This document shows positions 45,901-56,928 of a DNA stretch of 60,000 nt, one piece after another (within the stretch, counting starts at the first letter, position 1; each line of letters begins with the position of its first letter). Made by a program: the position numbers and the translations under genes. A model generated the notes under the pieces. It had not been told where the DNA came from. It did no database searches and saw nothing but the letters and a program-made list of their open reading frames with translations. Source of the DNA: Polytrichum commune (taxonomy: Eukaryota > Streptophyta > Polytrichopsida > Polytrichales > Polytrichaceae); assembly GCA_950295325.1 (NCBI GenBank), contig OX485803.1, positions 12,588,001 to 12,648,000 on the forward strand, in the 5' to 3' direction.

Positions 45901-48768
45901 TGTAAGATGTTAAGAACGGCATGTGAAAAAATTACAGGGTGGAATAAAATCCAAATGAGTAAAATCCATAGAAAAAGTATGTAAATAAAGGGTACTAAAC
46001 ATTTGACTTGAGTACACATTAGGTATATATCAATAATATTCACCAAATATATTAAATATGCGCATTATTCCCCCTCCGCCCCCGCGCGAGTTGGGGGGTT
46101 GGGGTGGATACAGGTGATTAAATTGGAACACTCACCAACAACATTCCATGCAGCAGCTATAATAGTGATGTATGATAACCATGTGATGTTCAAGCTATTG
46201 ATCAGTGCGTGAAGGAATAAGATGCCCCCATGCATTGCAATAAGAACATACTTGCTCGCAAGGTATCCACCTCCATTGGCGCCACCAGTTGCAAGGAGAA
46301 TCATAACTTGCAATAGTTGAGCCAACGAGAACTCCACAGCACATGTTGTGGCCCACTGCACAACACAAACATCACAAATTCAATGCAAAGTATTGCCCAA
46401 GCTATGTGTGTGTTTACTAGTTACATATTTTTGCTTGACACAAGTACATTGAATATCGGATATGGTGTGCCAGCATGAAAATTGGTGTGACATCTTGATT
46501 AGAGTGATCTCCATGTCTGGTCATGCAACTCCAAGTATCATATGACACTAATCAACATGTCACACCAATTGCATGACCACACCCACTGATTGCAAGGCAA
46601 ACTAATGATGTTGAATAGAGTGGGCCACACTATATCAAATGTCAGTGTTGTCAAAATAGGGCTCATCGGTGAAGTTTATGAGATGATTGTACGCAAAGGT
46701 CTGCTATGGGGGAAAGTGGTAGAAAACAAAAAAACTCAAGAATTCCAACACCATTAAGCAAAAGTGGTTCAGAGTTGTGTAGGGCACGCACCTGGCCAAC
46801 AACATTGTACCTGCAATGTTTTAACGAACCCACGCATGCAACTAGTTAGAAATCAGACACATAGTTAGGAACTGTCGAAGGTTGATTATATCCAGTATTC
46901 AACCCATATTATTGAGGCCCTGTTGACTCAATGTGTGGCTAATGTTATATTGATGATTCTCACGGTTCCTTTCACAATATAGAAAGTTGTCATCTGCTTC
47001 CAGCAGCAAAATATAGAGAAAAATCCGTGGCCAGCAAGTTACGGTGATTGCATTTGATATCACATCATTTTTTGTGCTCTTCTGGCTTGCAGTGAATTCT
47101 TGCAAGAGTATGAAAGCAGGATAATTCACATCAAAAAACACCAGAGACAAAAGATGGAACTCTAATCAGATCAAACCAGTTCAATTTTCTTCTCAAAGAG
47201 AATTACTAACATGTTTTGTCATTATACACAGCATCCATCCATACTATTGACTCGGCCCTGTTAACACATTGTGTGACCAATGTACTATACTAACGATTCT
47301 CATGTTTCCTTCCACGATTTAGAAAGTTGATATGCGACATTGCTGGCTGCTTCCAGCAGCAAAGTATTGAGGATGGCCCATAGCCAGTAAGTTAAGGTCA
47401 TTGCACTTGATATTGCACCACTTTTTGTGCTCTTGTAACTTGCATTGAGTTCTTTCGTGTGTATGGCAGCAGGATTACTAATATCACACGGCAGATACAA
47501 CAGGGAGAATAGAGCTGTAATCAGATCAAACGAATTCCATTTTTTTCTAGAAGCATATTACTAACACGTTGTGTCATTATATGCAGCATCCATCCATATT
47601 ATTGAGGCCCTGATGATTCGATGTCTGACCAACGTTGTACTGATGGATCTCATGGTTCCTTTCACACTTTAGAAAGTTTTACTCTACGTCATTGCTGGCT
47701 GCTTCCAGCTACAAAATATTGAGAACAATCCTATGGCTAGTAAGTTTAGGTCATTGCGTTTCATAATGCAGCACTCTTATGTGCTCTTGTAACTTGCATT
47801 AAGTTCTTGCAAGAGTGTGGCAGCAGAATGACTCATGTCACAAACCAGAGACAAGAAGAAGAAAGGAACTCTAATCAGATCACAATCATTCAATTTTGTA
47901 ATTTTCCTGAAGCAGATTCCTAACATGTTGCGTCATTATCCCATATTATTGAGGCCCTGTTGACTCAATCTGAGGACAATATTATATTGATGGTTCTCGT
48001 GGTTGCTGTCACACTTTAGAAAGTTATACTCTACGACATCGCTGGCTGCTTCCAGCAACAAATTATTCAGAACAATCCTATGCCCGATTAAGGTCATTGA
48101 ATATGATATTGCACCACTCTTTGTCCTCTCACGACTTGCATTGAGTTCTAGCAAGAGTATGGTAACAGGCTTATTCATATCACACAGCAGAGAAAAGGGA
48201 GAGAGGATCTCTACTCAGATCAAAACAATTCAATTGATTGTTTTCGTGAATCATATTAGTACTAACACAGTGCGATATTGAAGTAGGAGGATGATGGTAC
48301 CAGCCAGTGAACCACGATGCAAAAGGACCCCACTCAGGGCCAGCCAACTGGGAGCTCCAGTAGTAAAGTCCACCTGATGTGGGGAAAGCAGAGCAAACCT
48401 CTGCCATGGACAAGCCCACCACCACCGTGAACGCTCCCACCAACAACCAGCCATAGACCATGGAGATTGTTCCTCCATACGTCAGCCCCGTGTTGAACAG
48501 CGTCGACACGCCTGTGAGGATGGAGATGATGGCGAACGAGAATGCGAAGTTGGAAACCAGTCTGCAGCAATATCCACAATGAGGAATCATAATTGTCAGG
48601 GTCCATTTAGATGTAATCTGACTAAATTCATGTATGTATGGAAGCAATGTGAACATTGACATACGAAAGGTCGCGCTTGAGCTCTTGCTTGTATCCAAGC
48701 TCAGCCAAACGCTTCTCCCCAGAGTCCATCGCCTGTGCGTCCGTTACTCTTGCTAATCCCATCGCCAT
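42975..48768 (-). CDS. BAT1/GABP-type amino-acid permease (APC superfamily), 8 exons
   Basis: Exons on the - strand: 48768-48665, 48561-48301, 46810-46792, 46355-46136, 45778-45600, 45172-44883, 44531-44369, 43352-42975. All junctions are GT/AG and in phase, giving 537 residues (family about 516). The N-terminus has the family signature GEKRLAELGYKQELKR (17-32). The following segments are hydrophobic, with STLFNTGL, SMAEVCSAFPTSGGLYYW, GPEWGPFASWFTGW, the central YDASAHMSEET loop, and the C-terminal ARKWFKGP. The family are roughly 12-span transporters of amino acids and GABA, reported bidirectional and in mitochondrial or other membranes in Arabidopsis; the substrate here is inferred only. 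The 19-nt exon is required to complete GWYNVVGQW. A Mutator-like MITE sits in the intron between the last two exons and four 346-bp repeats sit in the intron after exon 2. Copy A is its pseudogene. Confidence 0.9.
43774..44019. mobile_element. Mutator-like MITE (246 bp) in transporter intron
   Basis: The ends share GGGGATTCGTGGCACTCAAG (and about 15 bp more) in inverted orientation. A perfect 9-bp duplication TGCCGTAGC flanks it (43765-43773, 44020-44028). Copy A at about 14038-14050 has the site once, unoccupied. The 9-bp duplication and G-starting long inverted repeats fit Mutator-like elements. It has no coding capacity. Confidence 0.9.
46792..46810 (-). other. 19-nt micro-exon of the transporter gene
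   Basis: GTACAATGTTGTTGGCCAG lies between ...TTGCAG and GTGCGTG on the - strand. It completes the split tryptophan codon of exon 2 and adds YNVVGQ before W of exon 3, restoring the conserved GW.N..GQ.A stretch and the frame (365 + 19 = 384 nt). Without it exon 2 and exon 3 are out of phase. Confidence 0.85.
46904..48285. repeat. Four tandem 346-bp units inside transporter intron
   Basis: Units starting with ATTGAGGCCCTG-type sequence begin at about 46911, 47246, 47601 and 47948. Each carries GCTGGCTGCTTCCAGC (a small hairpin) and a TTGTGCTCTTG segment, and each yields a related - strand frame of 66-83 codons. Divergence is moderate. The last unit ends about 15 bp from exon 2. Confidence 0.88.
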
Positions 48769-50149
48769 GTCTTCTCCCAATCCTGAAACATTTTAAAATG
48801 GTGGGAACTTGCATGTCACCAACAATCAAATTCTGTGATTTCCAAAAGCTTTTGCAAGTACTTGGAGCCACATTTACGTGTATATCTTTGGTTCCTTCAA
48901 CTCAATTGGGAATAAGTTAAGACACTCCACAAGCCGGAAGAATACTCCCAACGCTGGAGAGTTGCAGACCTCTACTTATTGCTGCCAGATTACATACGGT
49001 TTTTGTTGCTCTGTCAATGTTGCCTGTATTCAGGTATTAGTTAGTCAGCACCTTGCAAATTGAGAAACTGGCCAGATTCTCGAGCTTCACACTTCACTAC
49101 TTCAGTTTGATTTAGCCCAAAGACATGCCAGATCCACTAAGACAGTCCCCAATGCATTCGATGACTCCTTGAAATTCGCCATGTCCAATGCTGATTAAAT
49201 ACATCACCAAGACGTGTGAATTCAAATGCTTTGACAAGGTCTTTGAGCCAAGTGCTCACCTTAATTGAAGATAGACACTCCACCCTGCATGAGTTACAGA
49301 AGTCGGAAGATCACTTCAACTTAAGAGAGTTACAGACCTCAAAATCTTGCTGCCAGATTACATGCAGTTTTCGCTGCTCTGTCAATGTAGCCTGAGGTAT
49401 GGATTAGTAAGCACCTTGCAAACCGACAAAAGTGGTCAAACTCTTCGAACTTCGCAACACTCCACTACTTCATTTGACCTCGCCCCAAAGATACCCCAGA
49501 TCCACTACTAGACAGTCCATTAACTTCCCCATTGCATTTGAGGAGTCCTTGAATTCGCCACGCCCATTTCTGGTTAAATGCATAACGAGTTCGACACAAA
49601 GAGAGTAACCTTGATTCAGCCCACTCCTCGGCTTCTAAAACCCTCCGGGTGTCCACAGCAGGTTGCACCCTGCATAAGTTACTGAAAGTGCAGCTCAAGG
49701 CATGCCACACCTAACTTGATGACTCTCCCTCGTAGAAACTCTGAAGTTTGAAGGTTTGACTCCAACGTCGTGAGAGCTCCCAATCGATCACCCTAAAATG
49801 CGCCTCTACTCACAATGCTATAGAACATGTGGCCGGAGAACTTTGAATCAGTAATGGACTGGGATTATTAGGCACCATATCTCTCTGGACTCAGCCGATA
49901 GTCCAACCTTCCTAACTTTCAGCTGCAACCTTCTAACAACAAATTAAATATCCGGAGCCTCTAACCCTCCATTTCCACTGCAACACAGTCCACTTACTAA
50001 TATCGCATCGTGGCACCTGAAAGAGCTCACAAGAACCGCAACGTTTTCCTTGCTTGTCATTCTCATGACGCACGGGGTCTCTCTTGAATAGAAATGCTAA
50101 GTTCTCACTGACAAAAAAGCTCATCATCTGCACGTTGAAGACTTTCATA
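48769..50149. other. Upstream region of transporter gene; direct repeat
   Basis: This contains the promoter and 5' leader of the - strand transporter. A roughly 280-bp sequence is repeated at about 48958-49245 and 49325-49590 (shared GCTGCCAGATTACAT, TGCTCTGTCAATGT, CACCTTGCAAA). The - strand frame 49465-49710 has no recognised family. Confidence 0.5.
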
Positions 50150-52074
50150 CTTAGGGCCGCTTTACACTACGGTGGAGAAGTCCTCCGGTCAAGAATTCTA
50201 GGGGAATTCTGAAATTTGATTGGCCGAGAGTGACACCCTTGTCTGGTGGTGGTTTACACTACAGCCAAGAGTCCTTTGGTGGAGAACTTTGTACATGGAT
50301 GAAAAAATGACATGGTTGGCAACGTGGCCACACTTTTTCCAAGGGGAGTTCTATGGAGGTCAAGTTTCTTGGGCAACCTCAAAGCCTCGGACAACAAACT
50401 TGGCCTGCGGATAACTCCAACTTCAATAAAATATTTCTTTCTTAGAGAAATCTCTCGGGGGCTGCACTCCATTGTCAAGTTGAACACCACGTGCGATAAT
50501 ACAAATTTATTGTTTACATATAGCGTCACCAAGATGGGTCAAAATTTTATCAATTGTTTTTCATGTGTAGATATACACGGTATCTATTACATAGTAAAAA
50601 ATAATAACCAAATTTGATGATTTTTTTAAAATAAAAATAAAATATTGACGCAAAATTGACTTGAAAAAAGTACTACAAAAAATTAAGATGCCTAAAAATT
50701 TCAAAAAAATATGCAAAAGATATTATCAATGGTTATGCATATGTAGAAAAAAAAATTAAAGTTATGTATGGCATATAATATAGGGTAGCAAACTTTTATT
50801 GCACGTGGTTATGAAGGTAAGGGGGTGTGATGGCCCCGAGAGAAATCTTTGCACTAGCTATTTTTCTCCCTCTTTAGTATGACATTTTTGGGTAATCCAA
50901 AAAAATTCGTATTATCGAGTTGTCGTCTTCTCATTAATATGAAAAATGACGTAAAGTTGTCATATTATTGAGGGAATATGAAAACATAAGTAATATGAGC
51001 TTTAAAATATATACAACGAGTTTAGGCAATATAGATGATATGAAATAATAACTTATAACTCCAAACAATTACAAATATTCTCAAGAACTCTTACAATAAG
51101 AGTCCAAAGATCTTTGGTGTTGCCTACCCAGGTTAGCAACTGCCATCTTATCTAAATTCCCATCTAACTTTTGGAATCTAATAAATTCATTAACACCAAA
51201 ATATAAAGAGTTCTCTAATAAGAAACTAGACTACAATGATGCATGACGTTTAGCATCAAGATATTGGTGATATTATATCACCCGTGTACAAGGCAACATA
51301 CTAGGCATGAGGCCACTCTCACCCTAACCATGTCCATCCTACACTAGTAACCCTAATTATCATTAAGTTCCCAATAATAAGTGAAGTTCCCAAGTGGTTC
51401 CCAAGTGAAAATGGATGTATTTTAGATGTACATTGTAGATGAAAGGAATTCTAGCATTAACTACCTCTTTAATATGACAAAACATAGATTCTATATGTTG
51501 CATCATCGAGTGTTGTAGTCGTATAAAAGAGGGAGTTTTGAACTAAAAAGTTTCGTCTTGTAAAAATGTGTTGTAATATTGAAGGTGTCGTATAAACGAG
51601 TGTCGTATTAATGAGGTTGGACTATACCAACATGTAATTTCTTAAAAAATCAATAAGAAGGTAATGTTACCTACTTATTTACCTTAATTTGGATGTATTA
51701 TAGAGGTGGAACATTTTCAAATAAATTATTGTCATGAAAGAAGTTCTAAAACATTGCCATATACATTTTATTTTTTTATCAATAAAATTGTTTAAATATC
51801 AATACAATGGTCATTTAAGGGGTAAGGTTTCTACTATGGCCGGCTTTGACCGTTTTGTGAAGTAGTCCAGTGGACTTCTCCTCTTGATGAAGTTGTCTAA
51901 TACACTTCTCCTCTAGGTGGTTAGACTACGGCCGGTCAAGACTTCTTAAGGCATTATTATATTGTCTTTTCATCTTCTCCGGCATATCATCCCTCGCCTC
52001 AAACAACCATGTCTTGGGCAAAATTTCTTGACCGACCATTGCACTTCTCCACCGTAGTGTAAAGCGGCCCTAAG
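50150..52074. mobile_element. 1.9-kb TIR element with nested MITE
   Basis: The left end CTTAGGGCCGCTTTACAC and the inverted right end are identical over the outer 27-28 bp (GGGCCGCTTTACACTACGG then TGGAGAAGT). TA flanks both sides. A sub-terminal copy of the same motif (GGTTTACACTACAGCC) occurs near 50249, and related sequence near 51924, so the element is repetitive internally. No transposase is recognised. The core TTTACACTAYGG is shared with the 9058-9626 element. Confidence 0.82.
50474..50812. mobile_element. MITE nested in the 1.9-kb element
   Basis: It begins GTCAAGTTGAACACCACGTG and ends with an inverted, decayed GCACGTGGTT. The interior resembles the MITE at 31165-31575 in reverse orientation (TAGGGTAGCAAACTTT versus AAAGTTTGCTACCCCTA). 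A second member of that family, older or more decayed. Confidence 0.65.
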
Positions 52075-54700
52075 TACCCCATTGGCTGTACAGTCTAACC
52101 TCCATAATAGGGTGAGTTCACATGTAGACCGCTTGCCCACCAGATTCTAGTGAGAATAAAGGCAAACCCTCCCAAATGTAGAGGGGATCTGGTGGGGTAG
52201 GGTTTGTATGTGCCAACTAGCTACTCCCATCCTCTCGAATCCAGGCTAACCTACTAACCTCCTCCTCCAAGTTAAAACCTCCTCCTCCTTCTAAAAGTGG
52301 TCTTCAATTCTTCGGTGACCGGCACTTCTAGGTTTGAGATTTTGTAGTGAGCACTTGGAAGACCAGCGGCCCTTGTCCACGGCCCTCCACATTCTAGTGG
52401 ACCACCAAAATGTGGTCGGATAGTAGCTTGTGCTTAACTACATGTAACCATCTCCAACCCTTTATTATCTAGAATCTAGTGTGCAAGCAACATACATGGA
52501 AACTCACCCTTAGGACACTCAATTATACAACACCTTGACTATATGACACATTCCCCAACGACCAAACTTTCTAGTGTTAATTTTTCTCCATACTAAATGA
52601 CATGACTCAGCTTAACCATGGTGTTTTGTGGGTAGATTTGGTTAATTTCAGTTTGCCTACGGCATAAAGTTATGTACAACCACGACACTCGTAAAATGAC
52701 ATTTTTAGGTCCTACTTTCCCTATGATCAAGGTAATTAATGTGCACAAGTGATGGCACCCGCATATATTTAAAATTTCACATGTAATCAATACTATGAAA
52801 CATGCAAGGGAACCTTAGGGAACCTTAGGGAACATTGTAAGCATTAGGGAACCTTAAGGAACATTGTGCACATTGGGGAATGTTTGAGAATGTTGTGAGC
52901 ACGTCTCTTCAATACAAATGTCTTTTCATACTTATGTATTTTCAAATGTATACAAGTTCACATTTAGATTGAAATAGACCAATCTTCTTGAAAATTCTTG
53001 ATAGTACAATATTTGTGGTCAAAATGTCATATTAACGACAATACAACATTCATATAATATGACACTTTCGTGCATGACCAAACGTGTCTTAATAAAGAGG
53101 GAGAATATTGTTGATCATAAATCTTCCATGATTGGTTTGACAATATGTAGGTTATGTAATACAGTTATGTTAGTATGGGAAAATCTAAGCAGTGGAAACA
53201 AAGCCCCAAAACTCAAGAAGAGTGTAGAAAAAAAGAAAGAAAAACTCTTGTATAGGAACACACGCCTTCAGTACATAGAGTAATGAGTGAGTCACTTAAG
53301 GGGGACGTTAAATACCCCCCCACGAACTTTTCGGGTGGGGAATATTCTGTCAGGGGCAACCGCCCGTCCATTTTTCTGCACCCGACCGAAAACTGCTGCC
53401 CGCCCGCTCGACTTCAAAAAAACTATAGTACTTGCATTTTTGAAGGCTACTTGTCCACAAATCCCATATTGAGTGCACTTCATTTTCAAGGTCTCAAATC
53501 CAATATATATGTTCACTTCCATTGAGTAAATAAGCAATTGACTAGATTTCATTTTCAAAGTGAAACCGCCAATAAAGCATGTAATTAACTTGGAAGTCAA
53601 AAATATTACAAAATCCTCATTCGCACTGAGGTCATAATTTTTGTCACTTACAATTGAAAGGGACTTTGTCATTCTAAAATGAACTAAAATTAAAAAAATT
53701 AAAAAAATTATTATATATTATAATATCTATCATCTAATATAATATATGCTATATAATATCTAATATATATTTAATACCTTCTACTATCACAAAGTTTTCA
53801 TACGCATTTAAACTAGTTAAGTAAGATTGAATGCAACTAAGTCTAATAATTTCTGATTAATCCTAATTAATCCCAATTAAATAAGAAAATATGCTTACCA
53901 AATTAATTAAGCCTAATTAATCATAAATTATATTTACTGGAGCCTTATGAAGATTAAGCGTTAAGGTTGTCATGAAAGGAGCCTCATATTGCCTCCTAGA
54001 GGCAACTTGACAAGATCTTATCCTAAATAGGATATTGAACTATTGTTGGAAATTTATTTCAAAGGTTTTACCAATCCAATGCATTGGCCATGACTGGATA
54101 TGTGGAATGTTGAAAACACATATTGATGGAGTTAAGAGAGTCATACCAATGTAACATCATGGGGGGTGCATTCAATGTGGCCTATATGAACCCACATGGG
54201 TGCACAAAAGGGGTTTATTTGTGCCTAGGGATTACAAATTATACGTAAGGTACGAGTATTCTTCATTCTACCTTTGTACATATACTAGGTGTATTATCCA
54301 CATAATCCTAATTGTATTTCTACCTTTAGGCCTATTGTCAATTATGTAGTGAAGTGGGTAATCTACAAGAGGTCCAAATGAATATCTCATCCAATATGTA
54401 AACCGCATTCATCCTCAAATTTAGGGTTTAGGATGAGAGGGAGAAAGACCACCCTTTGGAAAGCCTAAAGTGCAGGTGGAGCAAGGATGGAACTCGTAGG
54501 TGGTTTTCGAGAAGAAGTCTATGGGGGCTGAAATGGGCTTCTGGCCTCTCGTGAGGCCACGTCGTTCTTTGCTACCTTGGAGACTCCGTCCATGTTGTTC
54601 CAAATCTACCAATCCTAGTATCTTCGTAATCCTGTAATTTTTTGTCTTCCCCGTTTGTTTCTTCGCGTACGCCTCGCTCTTGTGTTTTCCCTCTTCTTTG
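52075..54700. other. Gene-free interval
   Basis: There is a short GGGAACCTTA repeat at about 52808-52860, very AT-rich sequence at 53690-53790 (ATATAATATCTAATATA type) and TAATTAATCC repeats at about 53855-53935. The frames at 53283-53672 overlap on both strands and have no recognised homology. No RNA gene was found by eye. Confidence 0.4.
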
Positions 54701-54906
54701 TTGCTGTTGGCGACGAATGTATGTTGAGAACTTTGTGCTTGATTCTTTACAGGATCTGCCCTTTCTCAGAAGGTAAGTTGAGTCTAGTTGAAGTCTTTAA
54801 ATTGTTGCCAGAACACTCTTGGTGACATTAAAGCACTGCTGCCAAACTGTTTTGGTACATGTTGGGAAAACTACTTTGATTTGTGTCGCAGACAGCGCCA
54901 AGCACG

Positions 54907-54977
54907 ATGACGGAGATGAAGGGAACATTACACCGCCCTTCAGAGGCAAAGCTTGCAGTCCTCCAGGAGGAGCTCGG
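54907..54977 (+). other. Possible first coding exon, product unknown
   Basis: ATG 54907 opens MTEMKGTLHRPSEAKLAVLQ and continues to a GTAACT donor at 54978. A GTCGCAG acceptor precedes it at about 54891, and a short segment ending in a GTAAGT donor lies at 54772-54773. This looks like a 5' leader exon plus a coding exon. No continuation exon was identified, and no family is recognised. It may be a gene start, or chance. Confidence 0.2.
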
Positions 54978-55487
54978 GTAACTTATATCTTTCTGCAACC
55001 TACTCAAATTCCTTCGATAGTCTCAGAGTTTGTCATCACACTCCAGCAGTTATTATGCACGCGCGAGCTGACAAGTTTCTAACATCTTTGAGTGCAACTT
55101 TAGGTAGCAAGTGACTTCGTTTGCTGCATTAGGGTTTACGCACAACATAGATATACCGAGGGTAGTCTTCATGAATATCATCAGGTTGTCTACATCAGGT
55201 TGCAACAAAATATTCTGTGCAAGATCAATGTCAGAGAGCTGACAAATGTACAACACCTTTGAGAAAGGGGTACTTTGGATAGGAATGGACTATGTTCGCT
55301 GCATTAGGTCTGCGCACAACATAGATACGCGAGGGTGGTGTTCATGAATAATTGTATTTTAGATATTCCAAGAGATGTGATGGTAGATGCAAGCACATCA
55401 ACGTCACCCAGAAAATGTCTAATGGGTTCTAATGATATGCACATAATCTCTTTCCGATGAAAATCTCTTTACTGTAGATAATCCAAG

Positions 55488-56118
55488 GAGGTGAGCAAAT
55501 TGCTATGGGAGCTTCAGTTCCCGCACTGGAGTCTTTTGTAGAACACAAATCTTCCGGCTGCGTAGTTCCTGTTGGGAGGTGATTTGTATGTCCTCCACCT
55601 ATGAACCACAGTCACTCACATCCACGTTGCTCTGAAAATGTCACATAGCTCAACAGACTGTCTGCTAAGTTCTAATTAATGTGGATAATCCCTTTCCAAT
55701 GAAAGTCACGGTAAATTATGGCCAGGAGCAATTTTAAGGAGGCAGCCGAGAAAGTCAAGAAGGAAACCTTTGTCGGTCTTTAAGTTTTTTTGTCGCTCAG
55801 GGGGAGGTGAGCAAATTGCTATGGGGGCTTCAGTTCTTGCACTGGAGTCTTTTTGTAGAACACAAATTTTCCGGCTGCATAGTTTCTGTTGGGAGGTGAT
55901 TTGTATGTCCTCCACCTGTGAACCACAGTCACTCACATCCACGTTGTTCAGAAAATGTCACATAGCTCAACAGACTGTCTGCTAAGTTCTAATTAATGTG
56001 GATAATCCCTTAACAATGAAAGTCACGGTAAATTATGGCCAGGAGCAATTTTAAGGAGGCAGCCGAGAAAGCCAAGAAGGAAACCTTTGTCGGTCTTTAA
56101 GCTTTTTTGTCGCTCAGT
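55488..56118. repeat. Tandem duplication, 2 x about 316 bp
   Basis: GAGGTGAGCAAATTGCTATG begins at about 55488 and again at about 55804, and each unit ends in TTTTTTGTCGCTCAG. The copies are about 95% alike by eye. Just upstream, a more decayed pair of about 170-bp units occurs at 55063-55235 and 55236-55345 (GCGCACAACATAGATA-type strings). Confidence 0.9.
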
Positions 56119-56283
56119 GTATCCCAGTTTAAATGCATGTAAATATTCTGCTTAGAAGCTGCAGAAGAATAGGTCAAATTGTTGCAACATTGTAACATAA
56201 TTGCGAAACCACCAGTTTGTATGCAGGAGGAGGGTTAAAGTATTGGGAACTCTCGATTTTTGATTCAACCATGGGGGATCTAA

Positions 56284-56928
56284 TTCTCACATGTACAATT
56301 GGACCTAACACGAGGTGTGCGGGAGGTTCTCCTAACTGAGTCCTTTGCACGTCATATGCAAGACTTGCACCCTGATGATCGAGAAGTTGGAGCAGGTAGT
56401 GATGTTGTGTGCACAATCACAGATTGGTATGTGAAGAACTTGCTAAAAGATGCAAAAGCTTCAGGAGTCATATTCTCTCCCTTGGATAAGTGTTTTAGAA
56501 GCACAAGGCCTATTGGACGTGTGGATGCAGAGTCGGTTGCAGATTTAGCGGAGCTGAAGGCATTTGTGAGGATCTTTGGTCCTTATGGTGTTGATAAGCT
56601 ATGCAATAGCTTGGTGGCACAACTCACAGCACTTACAGACACTCTTGATACTTTATTACGCTCAAATAAAGAGGTGCTGGAATCATTAGTTGGGAACATA
56701 CACAGTCAACCGCACCGACAGAATATGTTGCAGGAGTTGCAAGAGTTGGGAACTTTGATATCAAACACAATGCGTATTGGTCACATGCTTAGCATGCGTG
56801 CTCTCCTAGCCGAGGCCACAACCCAGGTCTTCAGGACCAATACTCCTCTTTTATTCTCCCTCTTCACAGATTTTTCAAAGCACGCTCCAAAATCAATTCC
56901 TGAAAAATCAAATCTCCTGCGGTTGTAA
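56284..56928 (+). pseudogene. NAP1 (SCAR/WAVE complex subunit) fragment
   Basis: The open frame reads HVQLDLTRGVREVLLTESF, later SESVADLAEL-type sequence (AESVADLAELKAFVRIFGPY), LRSNKEVLES, LLAEAT and IPEKSNLLRL. This matches a central-to-C-terminal portion of plant NAP1/GNARLED (animal NCKAP1), the scaffold subunit of the WAVE complex that activates ARP2/3 actin nucleation. Only about 210 of about 1400 residues are present. There is no ATG (the frame opens after a TAA at 56281 and the first usable codon is TTG), and it stops at TAA 56928 where family members continue; beyond it DVAS-stop-EADVAP keeps the same frame with a second stop. The rest of the gene is not in the window. Truncated gene or processed fragment; a real internal exon with unseen neighbours is less likely. 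Confidence 0.75.

Larger units (their letters stand above)
22952..46271. repeat. Segmental tandem duplication, copy B
   Basis: This is the direct-orientation partner of copy A. Order and strand of the HSPA12-like gene, transposase remnant and transporter gene are the same. It carries the intact transporter, whose 5' exons lie beyond the duplication limit, so copy B sits at the original right-hand context and copy A is the truncated derivative at this boundary. The left limit given here is only the point matching the window edge; homology may extend further left on both sides. Confidence 0.93.

Noticed and set aside
46904-48285. Regular repeats suggestive of a CRISPR-like array
   Set aside because: Units are 346 bp and repeat entirely with no unique spacers; eukaryotic intron context.
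50220-50617. Frames inside the 1.9-kb TIR element as a transposase
   Set aside because: Short, overlapping on both strands, crossing the boundary of the nested MITE, and lacking any DDE or zinc-finger motif.
53283-53672. Overlapping frames of 61-126 codons on both strands
   Set aside because: Compositional by-product of a GC-richer patch (CCCGCCCG-type); no homology, no splice or start context.
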